Positions 37,694-46,676 of a stretch of DNA of 64,000 bases are shown here, one piece after another. The position numbers and the translations under genes were made by a program. Every line of letters begins with the position of its first letter. Positions within the stretch are counted from its first letter, which is position 1. The notes beneath the pieces are model-generated. The model was not told the DNA's origin. It worked only from the letters and a program-made list of their open reading frames with translations, and did no database searches. The stretch is from an uncultured Saprospiraceae bacterium. Lineage in GTDB: Bacteria; Bacteroidota; Bacteroidia; Chitinophagales; Saprospiraceae. The stretch spans positions 1 to 64,000 of the forward strand of contig CALFWO010000034.1 in assembly GCA_937928045.1 (NCBI GenBank), in the 5' to 3' direction.

Positions 37694-39625
37694 CTATTGT
37701 ACAATTAAAGTCTCAATGATTGAAGATCCATCTTTCAATTGAACTCTAGCATAATACAATCCGGGAGCTGCATTAATGGTAAATTGTTTTTCGTCCAAAT
37801 TATCCAAACTGACTTCTATTCCGAGCTGATTAAAAATCCTAATATTGGCAATCTGAGAAACTTCTCCAGTAATATTAACCATACCGGAAGTTGGATTTGG
37901 AAAAAACTGTAGATTTTCTAGCCCTTGATCGATCGTAGATGTTGTTCCTACAAATACACCCAATAAACTGTCCGATCCGACAAGCACTGGCTTGGGATCA
38001 CGATCGTCATACATACCTTTGAAAAAATCAATTTCTGGAGTTGACTCTTCAAACATTTCTTGCATCCAATGAGGAGGCAAAGATTGATAATGCACTTTAG
38101 AAATTACAGTTACCGTCCCGGAATAATTATTCAACCCAATCTTATAAATCAATTCATCTCCGCCAGACCCTTCAACACCATCTCTAATATTAAAGTTTGG
38201 ATCTTCATTCGCCGCTCCAACAATCAAAGTTGTATCATAAACCATATGCGACTTAGAAAATCCTTGAGGCACCAATCGATTGTCTTTTAACCCAGAATAA
38301 GCCCTTTCTAATACAGTAGAAAAATCGCCATTGACATCACCAGTAACCAATTCATAAATTTGAACTTGATCATCGGCCGTAATTTCATCGTAATGTGGTT
38401 CAAATGGATCGTCTTGATTCATTACAGCATAATCACTATCCAGTTTTCCGGAATGAAAAATGGTGTCATCGTTTTGATCAATAACCTGAAATTCAACAAA
38501 TGCTCTTCTGCTTGGGTATCCTGAAGGAAATTTATGTCCCGCCAAGTTTTGAATAGAAACTTTGAAATAAGCGGTATCGTCTATTGTACTCAAATATTCC
38601 AATTCACTTTCGATGGATTGCTGTTGCAATATTTTATAAGTGGCCGCAATGGTAGAATCATAATTTTCTGCTGTAGCCGTAATACCCAATGTATCGCGAT
38701 GTTCTTTCATCAATTCCAACATAAAGGTATTTGCGCCAACTAGTTCGTGCACGCCATAAGGTTTTCTTCCGGATAAGTTTGGTGCATTCGCAGCAATAAT
38801 TACGGATTCTTCTAATACCGGCATATGGCAAGCTTGACAAGAAACGTCTTCAGTGTTATACCTTGAATTCAACCACTCATGGTAGGTAGCCTGTTCAACA
38901 AATGATTTCCCAGTTGGATTTCCATCCAAATCGACGGACTCCGTTACAAGTGTATGGCAAGAAGCGCACATCCCGGCATCCAACACATGCGGACTATATC
39001 TCGGTAAAAATCCTACAAAGTTCAGCATGGACTGTTCAAAAGGAAATAAGTGAGGGCCGTATGCAATTCTGCTCGTATCATAGGTAATTTCTCCTGAAAA
39101 TTGATCGCCTAAATTTTCATCGTCTATGTGATGACATGCACCACAGGAAACACCATCCAAACCAAAGGTGTCATTCACCATTTCCGAGATACTATAATGT
39201 TCTGCTCCTAGCAATTTTGCTTTGTAATGGCCAAGAGGCGCATGGCAAGAAGTACATTTTGTTTCCAACTCCTCGGCATGTGTTGGATTGACCAGTGTTT
39301 CATGACTGACCTTAGCTCTCCAAAATGGATCTTTCGCTGAGTTAGCCATCATCGTCGCCTGCCACTTTGTGTACATACTTACATCATTACCATTGGCATC
39401 AAGCATTGCAATACCGTTCTGATCGGTGGAGTGGCAATTTTCACAAAGTCCAGAGGTAGCAAAAAAGTTGGTTGTATCGGCTTGATGAGCAGAGATCATG
39501 TCTGCCAAGAACTGCATTTCATCTTCTTGGTTATGATAAGCTTCAACACCATTGTACATCGGTAGGAAAGAAAATCCTATTACACTAACTACAATAGCCA
39601 AACTTACTCCCGTGAACTTTAACAT
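37694..39625 (-). CDS. Exported pentahaem c-type cytochrome with T9SS sorting tail
   Basis: A 643-residue protein with a hydrophobic N-terminus (VSLAIVVSVIGFSFLPM) acting as signal or anchor. Five CxxCH haem motifs are visible at residues 61 (CENCH), 124 (CTSCH), 161 (CGACH), 220 (CASCH) and 263 (CQACH), with many further His as possible axial ligands. The C-terminal 85 residues are a T9SS type A sorting domain (ENLQFFPNPTSGMVNI...IETLIVQ). The architecture implies a haem protein moved across both membranes. It may relate to extracellular electron transfer or oxidation, but no partner genes are near. Confidence 0.87.
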   Translation of the reverse strand: MLKFTGVSLAIVVSVIGFSFLPMYNGVEAYHNQEDEMQFLADMISAHQADTTNFFATSGLCENCHSTDQNGIAMLDANGNDVSMYTKWQATMMANSAKDPFWRAKVSHETLVNPTHAEELETKCTSCHAPLGHYKAKLLGAEHYSISEMVNDTFGLDGVSCGACHHIDDENLGDQFSGEITYDTSRIAYGPHLFPFEQSMLNFVGFLPRYSPHVLDAGMCASCHTLVTESVDLDGNPTGKSFVEQATYHEWLNSRYNTEDVSCQACHMPVLEESVIIAANAPNLSGRKPYGVHELVGANTFMLELMKEHRDTLGITATAENYDSTIAATYKILQQQSIESELEYLSTIDDTAYFKVSIQNLAGHKFPSGYPSRRAFVEFQVIDQNDDTIFHSGKLDSDYAVMNQDDPFEPHYDEITADDQVQIYELVTGDVNGDFSTVLERAYSGLKDNRLVPQGFSKSHMVYDTTLIVGAANEDPNFNIRDGVEGSGGDELIYKIGLNNYSGTVTVISKVHYQSLPPHWMQEMFEESTPEIDFFKGMYDDRDPKPVLVGSDSLLGVFVGTTSTIDQGLENLQFFPNPTSGMVNITGEVSQIANIRIFNQLGIEVSLDNLDEKQFTINAAPGLYYARVQLKDGSSIIETLIVQ

Positions 39626-39833
39626 CTATCCGCTTTTGGCTTTAAAGTAAGGGAAAAAATTGTTTGTGGAAACCAATTCTCGTTAGAAATCTATGAACTT
39701 GACCAATGGCAGCCAAAAAATGGACATTTTGTAACATGAGTGAAAGGAAACCTGAAAAGTGTGCGACCCAAAGAAGAGCAATTGGAAGGGGAAATGGCAA
39801 AAAAATAGCCTTCCTGATGGAAAGCAAAATTAG

Positions 39834-39908
39834 GGTGGATAATCGGGTTCGAACCGACGACCTCCGGTACCACAAACCGGCGCTCTAACCAACTGAGCTA
39901 TACCCACC
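39834..39908 (-). tRNA. tRNA-His (GUG)
   Basis: Reading the reverse strand gives a full cloverleaf: acceptor GTGGGTA with TATCCAC, an extra 5' G opposite C73 typical of tRNA-His, D-arm AGCTCAGTTGGTTAGAGC, anticodon loop TTGTGGT with anticodon GTG, and T-loop TTCGAAC. CCA is not encoded. It lies 10 bases downstream of tRNA-Ser. Confidence 0.95.
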
Positions 39909-39918
39909 ATAAAAGTTG

Positions 39919-40006
39919 CGGAGGAGGAGGGATTCGAACCCCCGGTACCCGTAAAGGTACGCTAGTTTTCAAGACTAGTGCATTAAACCAGCTCTGCCAC
40001 TCCTCC
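39919..40006 (-). tRNA. tRNA-Ser (UGA)
   Basis: A reverse-strand class II tRNA of 88 bases: acceptor GGAGGAG with CTCCTCC, anticodon loop CTTGAAA (anticodon TGA), a long variable arm with a five-base stem, and T-loop TTCGAAT. The discriminator is G; CCA is not encoded. Confidence 0.95.
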
Positions 40007-40158
40007 GGTTGTTTTGCTCGTTGAGCGGTGCAAAAGTAATCTAGTTTCATCAAAAAAGAAACACCTCGAGGAAAAAAATCAACTATTTTTTTCAAGATGA
40101 TTAAAACCAGCTCTTTTTTTCCATTACCTTCGACCTTAACATAATCAAACTCAATCAT

Positions 40159-40977
40159 ATGAGAACCTCAATTTTAATTTTATCTCTTTTTGCACTTTGC
40201 TTTTTTTCTTGCCAACAAGCTGACAATGCGGCCGCCAAAGCTGCGGATGTTGCAGAAAAAACCAAAGAAGCTGCCATGGATGCAGTCTCGAGTACTGAAA
40301 AATACAAACTTACTCCATTTGATTCATCGACAGAGTTTGAAGGCGCCAAGATCACAAGTATGACTTACAATGGTGGCGAGTTCAAATTTAAATATGAAGG
40401 AGGCAAATACAAGCTAGGGGCTCAAACCCCAGATGCTGCTCAAAAAAATTGTGCTAACTCCGGAAAAGGACAACACATTCACCTAATTGTTGATGACAAA
40501 CCTTATGCTGCTAAGTATGTTGCCGACTTTGAACATGACGTTGAAGATGGAAGCCACTATTTATTAGCTTTCCTTTCGAGATCATATCATGAAAGCATTA
40601 AGTCGCCAGGCGCAGCCGTAGTAAAGAATGTGTCGGTAAAAAATAAAACTATTGTGAAAGAGACTGATGTGTCAGATCCGATGTTGTTTTACTCAAGACC
40701 AAAGGGGACATACACTGGAAAGGCGAATACCGAAAAAGTTATGCTTGATTTCTTCTTAGCAAATATAAATCTGGAAAATGGCACAAGGGTAAAGGTTAGC
40801 ATTAATGGCGAAGATCACCTGTTAGATACCTGGCAACCATACTATATTGAAGGATTGCCGATGGGAGAAAACACCGTTGAATTATCCTTGCTGGATGCCT
40901 CAGGAAAATTGATGAATATTCCTTTAAATCCCGTGAAAAGAACATTCACGCTTAAAGCTGATCCGCTTGAGAATTAA
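40159..40977 (+). CDS. Lipoprotein of unknown function
   Basis: A 272-residue protein with signal MRTSILILSLFALCFFSC, lipobox FFSC and Cys18. An Ala/Lys-rich helical stretch (AKAADVAEKTKEAAMDAVSS) follows the Cys and may span from the membrane to the folded domain. The rest is beta-rich with GQHIHLIVDDKPYAAKY and several His (HIH, HYLL, YHES), which could suggest metal binding, but no family is recognised. It ends before a strong terminator. Confidence 0.65.
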   Translation: MRTSILILSLFALCFFSCQQADNAAAKAADVAEKTKEAAMDAVSSTEKYKLTPFDSSTEFEGAKITSMTYNGGEFKFKYEGGKYKLGAQTPDAAQKNCANSGKGQHIHLIVDDKPYAAKYVADFEHDVEDGSHYLLAFLSRSYHESIKSPGAAVVKNVSVKNKTIVKETDVSDPMLFYSRPKGTYTGKANTEKVMLDFFLANINLENGTRVKVSINGEDHLLDTWQPYYIEGLPMGENTVELSLLDASGKLMNIPLNPVKRTFTLKADPLEN

Positions 40978-41000
40978 TTACTACAAGAAGAACAATACTA

Positions 41001-41036
41001 AAAAAGGGAATCACATAATATTGTGATTCCCTTTTT
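41001..41036. terminator. Bidirectional intrinsic terminator
   Basis: Perfect 15-base arms, 41001-41015 and 41022-41036, around a six-base loop, with A and T tracts built into the stem. It separates the lipoprotein gene from the convergent reverse gene. Confidence 0.88.
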
Positions 41037-41052
41037 TGTTGAAAACAATTTG

Positions 41053-41805
41053 CTATCCTATCACCAGTTTCTTTTTCGCAACCCAGCGATAAAAGTCTGT
41101 GGTAATAAATTGACAAAACCCAACCTCATGATATTGTTCTGGCAAAATTTCAAGACAGACTTCCTTTAGAGATTCTTCTTTGCTGATCAAGGTAAATAAG
41201 GTTTGACTGACTTTGTAAAACCGATCATAGTCATTCAAATGAGGCAAATCTTTCACGCCAACATTTCCCATAAATTGTATGAACAAATCACTGTAGAAAA
41301 CTGGGTATTTCATTGGTTGTTCCAGACTTAAGTAAAGGGTAGTCATGTGATTGTTCAGATGGTAATGATCCGTTTCTATGGATTTTTTATTCACCTTTCG
41401 GTATTCGTCCATCAGCACTTGGCAGCCAAATTGAAAATGTGAAATTCGATAAGACAATTCTTTTTCATGATCCATCAACCCTTTGAATATTCTCCTGACA
41501 AATTCAGCATCTAGGGAGATAAACTCTAAAATTCGTTTCTTGGCATCACCCGATTTGAATTTCCAAAGTCGTCTACTAATGTTAGACTGTACTGACTTAT
41601 CAAACATTTCTGTGAAATCTGGAGCATCTAAATCCCAATTGCTTTCGAAATGTTTTTGGACGTCCCATAGTACTTCGTTGTACAAGGTCTGATTTTCTTT
41701 TAAGTAGTCTTCATAAGCCTTGAAATAGGCTTTTAATAAGTTCAATTGCACAAATCTATATTTTCCGCTAAGTACTGAAAAATAAAGCATTGATAGGAGA
41801 TTCAA
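41053..41805 (-). CDS. Unrecognised cytoplasmic helical protein
   Basis: A 250-residue protein, helical throughout and rich in aromatics (YFKAYEDYLKENQTLYNEVL, LDAEFVRRIFKGLMDHEKEL, YRISHFQFGCQVLMDEYRKV), no signal peptide, no motif I can name. The start could be the ATG at 41805 or the one five codons later. It is divergent from the ECF sigma gene with 190 bases between, so the two may share a control region. Confidence 0.55.
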   Translation of the reverse strand: MNLLSMLYFSVLSGKYRFVQLNLLKAYFKAYEDYLKENQTLYNEVLWDVQKHFESNWDLDAPDFTEMFDKSVQSNISRRLWKFKSGDAKKRILEFISLDAEFVRRIFKGLMDHEKELSYRISHFQFGCQVLMDEYRKVNKKSIETDHYHLNNHMTTLYLSLEQPMKYPVFYSDLFIQFMGNVGVKDLPHLNDYDRFYKVSQTLFTLISKEESLKEVCLEILPEQYHEVGFCQFITTDFYRWVAKKKLVIG

Positions 41806-41972
41806 AGCGAAATTTTAATCTAAACTTTACGTTTAATTAGCAGTATACCCAACCCTTGAGATCAATATCAAGGTCTATAGTAGTGTGGGACTATTGACGC
41901 TCAGTAGACTACCTATTGTTAATTAAAACTCATGCTTTTGTAGAACGGTTACTTTTTACTATTTTTCGATTA

Positions 41973-41988
41973 ATATCGAAGCCGATAT
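41973..41988. promoter_or_regulatory. Palindrome ahead of the ECF sigma gene
   Basis: ATATCGAAGCCGATAT is a 6-4-6 perfect inverted repeat ending seven bases before the sigma ATG. It could be an operator or a hairpin limiting translation. A second inverted repeat (CCTTGA at 41854-41859 with TCAAGG at 41868-41873) lies farther upstream. Confidence 0.4.
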
Positions 41989-41995
41989 CTACCAT

Positions 41996-42559
41996 ATGCC
42001 TGAGCTTCAAAATACAGAAAGAGCGTTAATTGCTGGTTGTATTGACAATGACCGGCGTTCACAAGAGCAACTATTCAAAATCCATTTCGGGACAATGATG
42101 AGTATGTGCATGCGCTATACTCAGGACAAGGCAGAAGCCAGATCAATTGTAAATCAAGGCTTCCTGAAAGTTTTCCAAAAGATTCACACATTTAGACATG
42201 CAGGATCATTGGAAGGTTGGATTAGAAAGTTGGTTTTTCATGCACTTTCTGATCACTTCAAACAAAAGTCCAAACTCCTAGAACTGGTTCCAATAGAGGA
42301 TCATCAAGAGATCGGCCAAAGAGCCAAAGTACTTGACGATTTTTATTTGCAGGATGTCTTGGTTATCGTTGATAATTTACCTCCGGCAACAAAAGAAGTT
42401 TTTCGTCTTTATGCACTAGAAGGATTTACACATCCTGAAATTGCAGATCAAGTGAAAATTTCTGTAGGAACTTCCAAATGGCATTTAGCGAATGCAAGAA
42501 AATTGCTGAAAGGATTTTTAACTAAAAAACAAAGCCAATTAGATTTTTATGCCGGCTGA
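41996..42559 (+). CDS. ECF sigma-70 family RNA polymerase sigma factor
   Basis: A 187-residue ECF sigma factor. Region 2 reads EQLFKIHFGTMMSMCMRYTQ, ARSIVNQGFLKVFQKIHTF and LEGWIRKLVFHALSDHFKQK. Region 4 reads LPPATKEVFRLYALEGFTHPEIADQ and ISVGTSKWHLANARKLLKGF. The final codons overlap the next gene by 11 bases, so the two are translationally coupled. The partner gene encodes a membrane-anchored protein that is the likely regulator or output. Confidence 0.9.
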   Translation: MPELQNTERALIAGCIDNDRRSQEQLFKIHFGTMMSMCMRYTQDKAEARSIVNQGFLKVFQKIHTFRHAGSLEGWIRKLVFHALSDHFKQKSKLLELVPIEDHQEIGQRAKVLDDFYLQDVLVIVDNLPPATKEVFRLYALEGFTHPEIADQVKISVGTSKWHLANARKLLKGFLTKKQSQLDFYAG

Positions 42560-43790
42560 CCAACATATACATAGTGAAGAGGAGTTCTTGAATGAATCTT
42601 GGGATCAAATGAGTGCATTGCTTGATAAGGAAATGCCTATCAATCAAAGACCCAAACCTCCAGGAAAATCTTGGTTAACGGCAATTTTAGTTTTACTATT
42701 TGCTTGGACCACATATTTATACTGGCCTGTTCAAAATACTTCCAGCCCAATAGAAACCGATTCCAACCAAGCGATTCAAAAAGAAGAACCAGTTGAACCT
42801 GTAGCTCATAAAGGAATCATTGAATCCAAAACTACTCGTTCTAATTTGATCTCAAAAAATGAAGTTAAAAAGAGCGCTGATCAAGCTCAGTTTGCCACTG
42901 CAATTGCTCAGACTAGAAAGAAACTTTCAAATAATTATACCACCAATCCTATTGCCGTAACAAAGCCGCAAGCTTCAGAAATCAATATTGGAGTTATCGA
43001 TTACGGGAATCAGAATTCAACAAATACCATCTTAATCAAGGAGAACGAAAAATTAACGCAGCAGAATTTTGAAAAGCTAAATGCCTTTGATCAACTTCCC
43101 GCAAAGGACCTAGAATCCTTAGAGATTGATTTAATTGAAAGCACAATGACTTTGGCAAAATTTGAAGACAATTTGCCTAAGTGGACCATTGGTGTCAATT
43201 ACGAAATGATTTTTGATAGACGACTTCGATCTGGAAGATATGTCGGAATGCATGTTAAAAGAAAACTTTCGGATCAATTCAGTGTGCAAGCTGGTCTAGG
43301 GCTAACAGAATATCAGAAATTAAATCCAGCAGAAAATTCTTTTGAAGCATCATCTGGAATGCCAGTGAGATACGACTATTATGACGATCAGAAAGTTTCT
43401 ATTATCGGAATTAATTCGCTTACTTATTTATCAGTTCCTTTGGAGTTGGTATTTCAAATAAGAAAAAAGTGGAGTGTAATCGCAGGCCTTGGATTTTCTT
43501 ATATGCTTGATGCTGAATTTACAAAAGGACAAAATGATGAAACTTGGCAAAGTCACGCAGATGGAACCATCATTAATTCTGAAAACGCACTGCTAGGTAG
43601 CGCATTACAGCGATTCGACGTAGCTCCATCCATTGGATTCACATTTAGACCCACTAAAAGAATTGGAATGGATCTGAAATTTAGAAATGGAATATTAGAT
43701 ATCTCTAAAGACAAGTTTTTAGGTTTCAATGAGTTTCACTCCAACAGATATCTGCACCTTGGAGTTTCCTACGATCTAGCAAAATTCTAA
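42549..43790 (+). CDS. Membrane-anchored protein with C-terminal beta-barrel-like domain, sigma partner
   Basis: A 413-residue protein. A short cytoplasmic N-terminus (about 42 residues, with EEEFLNESWDQMSALLDKEM) precedes one transmembrane segment (SWLTAILVLLFAWTTYLYW). A long Ser/Lys/Gln-rich linker follows, and the last 200 residues have Gly-aromatic strands resembling a small outer-membrane barrel (YVGMHVKRKLSDQFSVQAGLGL, WSVIAGLGFSYML, IGMDLKFRNGILDI, HLGVSYDLAKF). It overlaps the ECF sigma gene. An anti-sigma role is inferred from position and topology; no canonical anti-sigma motif is visible. Confidence 0.7.
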   Translation: MPADQHIHSEEEFLNESWDQMSALLDKEMPINQRPKPPGKSWLTAILVLLFAWTTYLYWPVQNTSSPIETDSNQAIQKEEPVEPVAHKGIIESKTTRSNLISKNEVKKSADQAQFATAIAQTRKKLSNNYTTNPIAVTKPQASEINIGVIDYGNQNSTNTILIKENEKLTQQNFEKLNAFDQLPAKDLESLEIDLIESTMTLAKFEDNLPKWTIGVNYEMIFDRRLRSGRYVGMHVKRKLSDQFSVQAGLGLTEYQKLNPAENSFEASSGMPVRYDYYDDQKVSIIGINSLTYLSVPLELVFQIRKKWSVIAGLGFSYMLDAEFTKGQNDETWQSHADGTIINSENALLGSALQRFDVAPSIGFTFRPTKRIGMDLKFRNGILDISKDKFLGFNEFHSNRYLHLGVSYDLAKF

Positions 43791-43816
43791 AGAATATTTT
43801 TAGTCTAATTATGACT

Positions 43817-44039
43817 TGATTAAATCCCGAGTCAAAGGCCTCCCGACCTCTTGACATACTATCTGATTAAATCCCGGGTCAAAGGTCTCCTGACCTCTTG
43901 AAATACGATCTGATTAAATCACGAGTCAAAGGTCTCCCGACCTCTTGACAAACTATCTTATTAAATCCTTAGTCAAAGGTCTCCCGACCTCTTGACAAAC
44001 TATCTTATTAAATCCTTAGTCAAAGGTCTCCCGACCTCT
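43817..44039. repeat. Tandem array of a 47-bp hairpin unit, 4.7 copies
   Basis: Units begin at 43817, 43864, 43911, 43958 and 44005 (last partial). Each has a start resembling TGATTAAATC/TTATTAAATC, then a hairpin with arms GTCAAAGGTC and GACCTCTTGAC around a TCCC loop (a single bulged base), then a tail like ATACTATC. Copies 4 and 5 are nearly identical. The array fills the gap between the sigma-partner gene and the ferredoxin gene. There are no unique spacers, so it is not CRISPR. Confidence 0.9.
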
Positions 44040-44045
44040 GACTAC

Positions 44046-44393
44046 TTACAAGTGTAACCTACTTTTTCTATCCAATAACTGCTCTTGCGTTTCTTCTCTG
44101 TCTGGATCAGGTACACAGCAATCAACTGGACAAACAGCAGCGCACTGAGGCTCTTCATGAAAACCAACACATTCGGTGCACTTGTCTGGTACAATGTAAT
44201 AGAACTCATCAGATACGGGTCCGTTGGGATCACTTACGGCTACTTCTTTGCCGTCTTCTAATTTGTAGGTGCCTTCAACACCAGTCCCATCGGACATCGC
44301 CCATTCCACTCCTCCTTCATAAATTGCATTATTTGGGCACTCTGGTTCGCAGGCTCCACAATTAATACATTCGTCAGTGATCATTATTGCCAT
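44046..44393 (-). CDS. 2x[4Fe-4S] ferredoxin
   Basis: A 115-residue ferredoxin. Cluster ligands are in [16 protein letters not shown] (classical CxxCxxCxxxCP) and [22 protein letters not shown], where the second set has the insertion between ligands two and three seen in many Bacteroidota ferredoxins. It mediates low-potential electron transfer; partner unknown. The 47-bp array lies immediately downstream. Confidence 0.92.
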   Translation of the reverse strand: MAIMITDECINCGACEPECPNNAIYEGGVEWAMSDGTGVEGTYKLEDGKEVAVSDPNGPVSDEFYYIVPDKCTECVGFHEEPQCAAVCPVDCCVPDPDREETQEQLLDRKSRLHL

Positions 44394-44541
44394 GTAATCA
44401 AATCTTTTTCAGTATAACGTGTAACGTAGTTTAAGGTTGTCACGTAAAAAATACAAAAATAGGCCATTCTGTTAGATAATACAATGGAACTGTTTTTTTC
44501 TTGATATCCAAAAGCCACTATAATCGCTATAAAAGGAAGGA

Positions 44542-44757
44542 ATGAATGTATTAACATGGGTAAGACCTATTGCGAACTTAGTTGCTATTTTGGGATTTTT
44601 AGCAATCCTTGTCGGGGTCTTAGCTTGCCAAAATTATCCCATTTTCAACAGTCTTGCTGAGATCAATTGTGAATTAGGCTACTATGGACTGTTTATGGTG
44701 CTTTTCGGATTTGTTTGCGCCGAATGGTCCACGAAGAAATTAGATGGTGTTTCCTAG
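44542..44757 (+). CDS. Small two-helix membrane protein
   Basis: A 71-residue protein with two hydrophobic segments (LVAILGFLAILVGVLACQ and GYYGLFMVLFGFVCAEW). The sequence AAGGAAGG lies just before the ATG, an unusually good ribosome-binding site for this phylum. Its stop codon overlaps the convergent symporter gene by four bases. Unknown function; coding status is likely but not certain. Confidence 0.55.
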   Translation: MNVLTWVRPIANLVAILGFLAILVGVLACQNYPIFNSLAEINCELGYYGLFMVLFGFVCAEWSTKKLDGVS

Positions 44758-46574
44758 TTAAAATCCTTGTAATTCGAAACTACATCGCCATCATCCAAGG
44801 CTTTGGGAGTTATTTTAATTAAACCCCAAGTAGCCAAAGCTCCAATCGCTAGAATTATTAGACCTCTACTCGTATAGCCATAAAGTAGGCTACCAATTCC
44901 AAATAATAAACTATATACCAAAATACAGCCGATCAACATGGCTACAATTTGTATTGGCAGATTTCCTCTGGCAATCTCTGATTCTTTAATCGTTCCATCG
45001 GCCAATCCTTGGTCAATTACTTTTTTCCAGCCTCTAGATGCTGGTTTGACCTTCAAATAAAAGCGAACTAGTGCAGATTGACTTTCTGCTGGAGTTAACA
45101 AAGTCACCAATAACCAACTCAAAGTTGTCAAACCAACTCCTACCAGTATTTCGTAGTAGCCATGGGCAAACTCTAGTCCTAATGCCGGCATACCTTTTTT
45201 CAAAAATACCGCAATTACAAATGACATAATCATTGCAGTAACTTCCGCTAAAGCATTGATTCTCCACCAAAACCATCGTAGAATATAAAGTAATCCAGTA
45301 CCAGCACCAATTAGTATGATTAAATCAAAAGCATCTTTTGCAGATTTCAAGTATAGAGCTACATAGGCAGAAAGCGCCATTAAAATAACCGTTGATATTC
45401 TTCCTACAGCAACTAACTCTTTTTCACTGGCATTAGGTTTTACAAACCGTTTATAAAAATCATGTGTGATATAAGAAGAGCCCCAATTTAAATGTGTAGA
45501 AATCGTCGACATAAAAGCTGCAGCCAAGGAAGCAATCACCAATCCCAGTAAGCCGGAAGGTAAAAAAGTCAACATAGCAGAATAGCCAAGATCTTCTCCC
45601 ATTAAAGATTCGGGTATTCCTGGAAACGAATTTTTGATATCTGCCAAAGTTGGAAACATTATTAGTGAAGCCAAGGCGATAATGATCCAAGGCCAAGGTC
45701 TCAATGCATAATGAGTAATATTGAAAAGCAACGTGGCAATCACTGCGTTCTTTTCATCCTTGGAAGCCAACATTCGTTGAGCAATGTAACCTCCACCGCC
45801 TGGTTCAGCTCCAGGGTAATAACTTGACCACCACTGAACAGCTAATGGAATAATTAACAAGGTTAAAAAGGTTTCTGAATTAAAATCAGGAATCATATTT
45901 AATTTTGGAGCAACATCTGGATGGGCAAACAAATTCGACAAACCATTGATTTGAGGCAAATCAACTATATAAATCGCAGCCCAAATCGTTCCAATCATTG
46001 CCATGAAAAATTGGAAAAAGTCAGTGTATAATATTCCTTTTAGTCCACCAATGGTACTATAGATTACAATAACGATCGATGATATAAGTAGAATTTTCAC
46101 AGGCGAAACCCCCAATAATATTGCACCGATTTTCATAGCAGCAAGACAAACTGTTGCCATAACCAAAACATTAAATAACACCCCTAGATATAGCGCACGG
46201 AATCCCCGCAAGAATTTTGCAATTGGACCAGAATATCTCAGCTCATAAAATTCTAAATCGGTCATTACACTAGACCTTTTCCAAAGTTTGGCAAAGACAA
46301 AAACCGTTAGCATTCCGGTAAGCAAAAATGCCCACCATGCCCAGTTACCTGCAACACCATTTTTTCTCACAATATCAGTAACAAGATTTGGTGTATCTGC
46401 TGAGAAAGTTGTAGCAACCATTGATATTCCTAAAAGCCACCAAGGCATATTGCCACCGGACAGAAAAAATTCTTTGCTACTTTTCCCTGAAGATTTACTG
46501 GCCCATATTCCCAAGCCAAGTGTAATAGTCATAAATACAACTATTATACTCCAATCTAAATTGGTTAGAATCAT
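44754..46574 (-). CDS. Sodium:solute symporter (SSS family)
   Basis: A 606-residue protein with about 14 to 15 hydrophobic helices. Family markers: LSGGNMPWWLLGISMVATTF near the start, SIVIVIYSTIGGLKGILYTD (the STIGGLKG signature), and IASLAAAFMSTISTHLNWGSSY. It imports a solute using a sodium gradient; substrate unknown. The next gene on the other strand is a sugar nucleotidyltransferase. Confidence 0.92.
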   Translation of the reverse strand: MILTNLDWSIIVVFMTITLGLGIWASKSSGKSSKEFFLSGGNMPWWLLGISMVATTFSADTPNLVTDIVRKNGVAGNWAWWAFLLTGMLTVFVFAKLWKRSSVMTDLEFYELRYSGPIAKFLRGFRALYLGVLFNVLVMATVCLAAMKIGAILLGVSPVKILLISSIVIVIYSTIGGLKGILYTDFFQFFMAMIGTIWAAIYIVDLPQINGLSNLFAHPDVAPKLNMIPDFNSETFLTLLIIPLAVQWWSSYYPGAEPGGGGYIAQRMLASKDEKNAVIATLLFNITHYALRPWPWIIIALASLIMFPTLADIKNSFPGIPESLMGEDLGYSAMLTFLPSGLLGLVIASLAAAFMSTISTHLNWGSSYITHDFYKRFVKPNASEKELVAVGRISTVILMALSAYVALYLKSAKDAFDLIILIGAGTGLLYILRWFWWRINALAEVTAMIMSFVIAVFLKKGMPALGLEFAHGYYEILVGVGLTTLSWLLVTLLTPAESQSALVRFYLKVKPASRGWKKVIDQGLADGTIKESEIARGNLPIQIVAMLIGCILVYSLLFGIGSLLYGYTSRGLIILAIGALATWGLIKITPKALDDGDVVSNYKDFN

Positions 46575-46676
46575 ATTGGTTTGTATGTTTGTTCAAATTG
46601 AAAGCATTGGATTTCTGAGCCTTCAAATATTCTCCCTAAAGTTAATTTTAATTTCTCGCTCTCCAACATTTAAAAT

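Noticed and set aside
37694-39625. Cytochrome c nitrite reductase
   Set aside because: Five CxxCH are present, but the CxxCK active-site haem and NrfA-specific layout are not seen, and the C-terminus is a T9SS domain.
39642-40158. Reading frames over the tRNA pair
   Set aside because: They cross the tRNA-His and tRNA-Ser genes, which explain the sequence.
43817-44039. CRISPR array
   Set aside because: Units of constant 47 bp repeat head to tail, including the part between hairpins; there are no unique spacers and no cas genes in the window.
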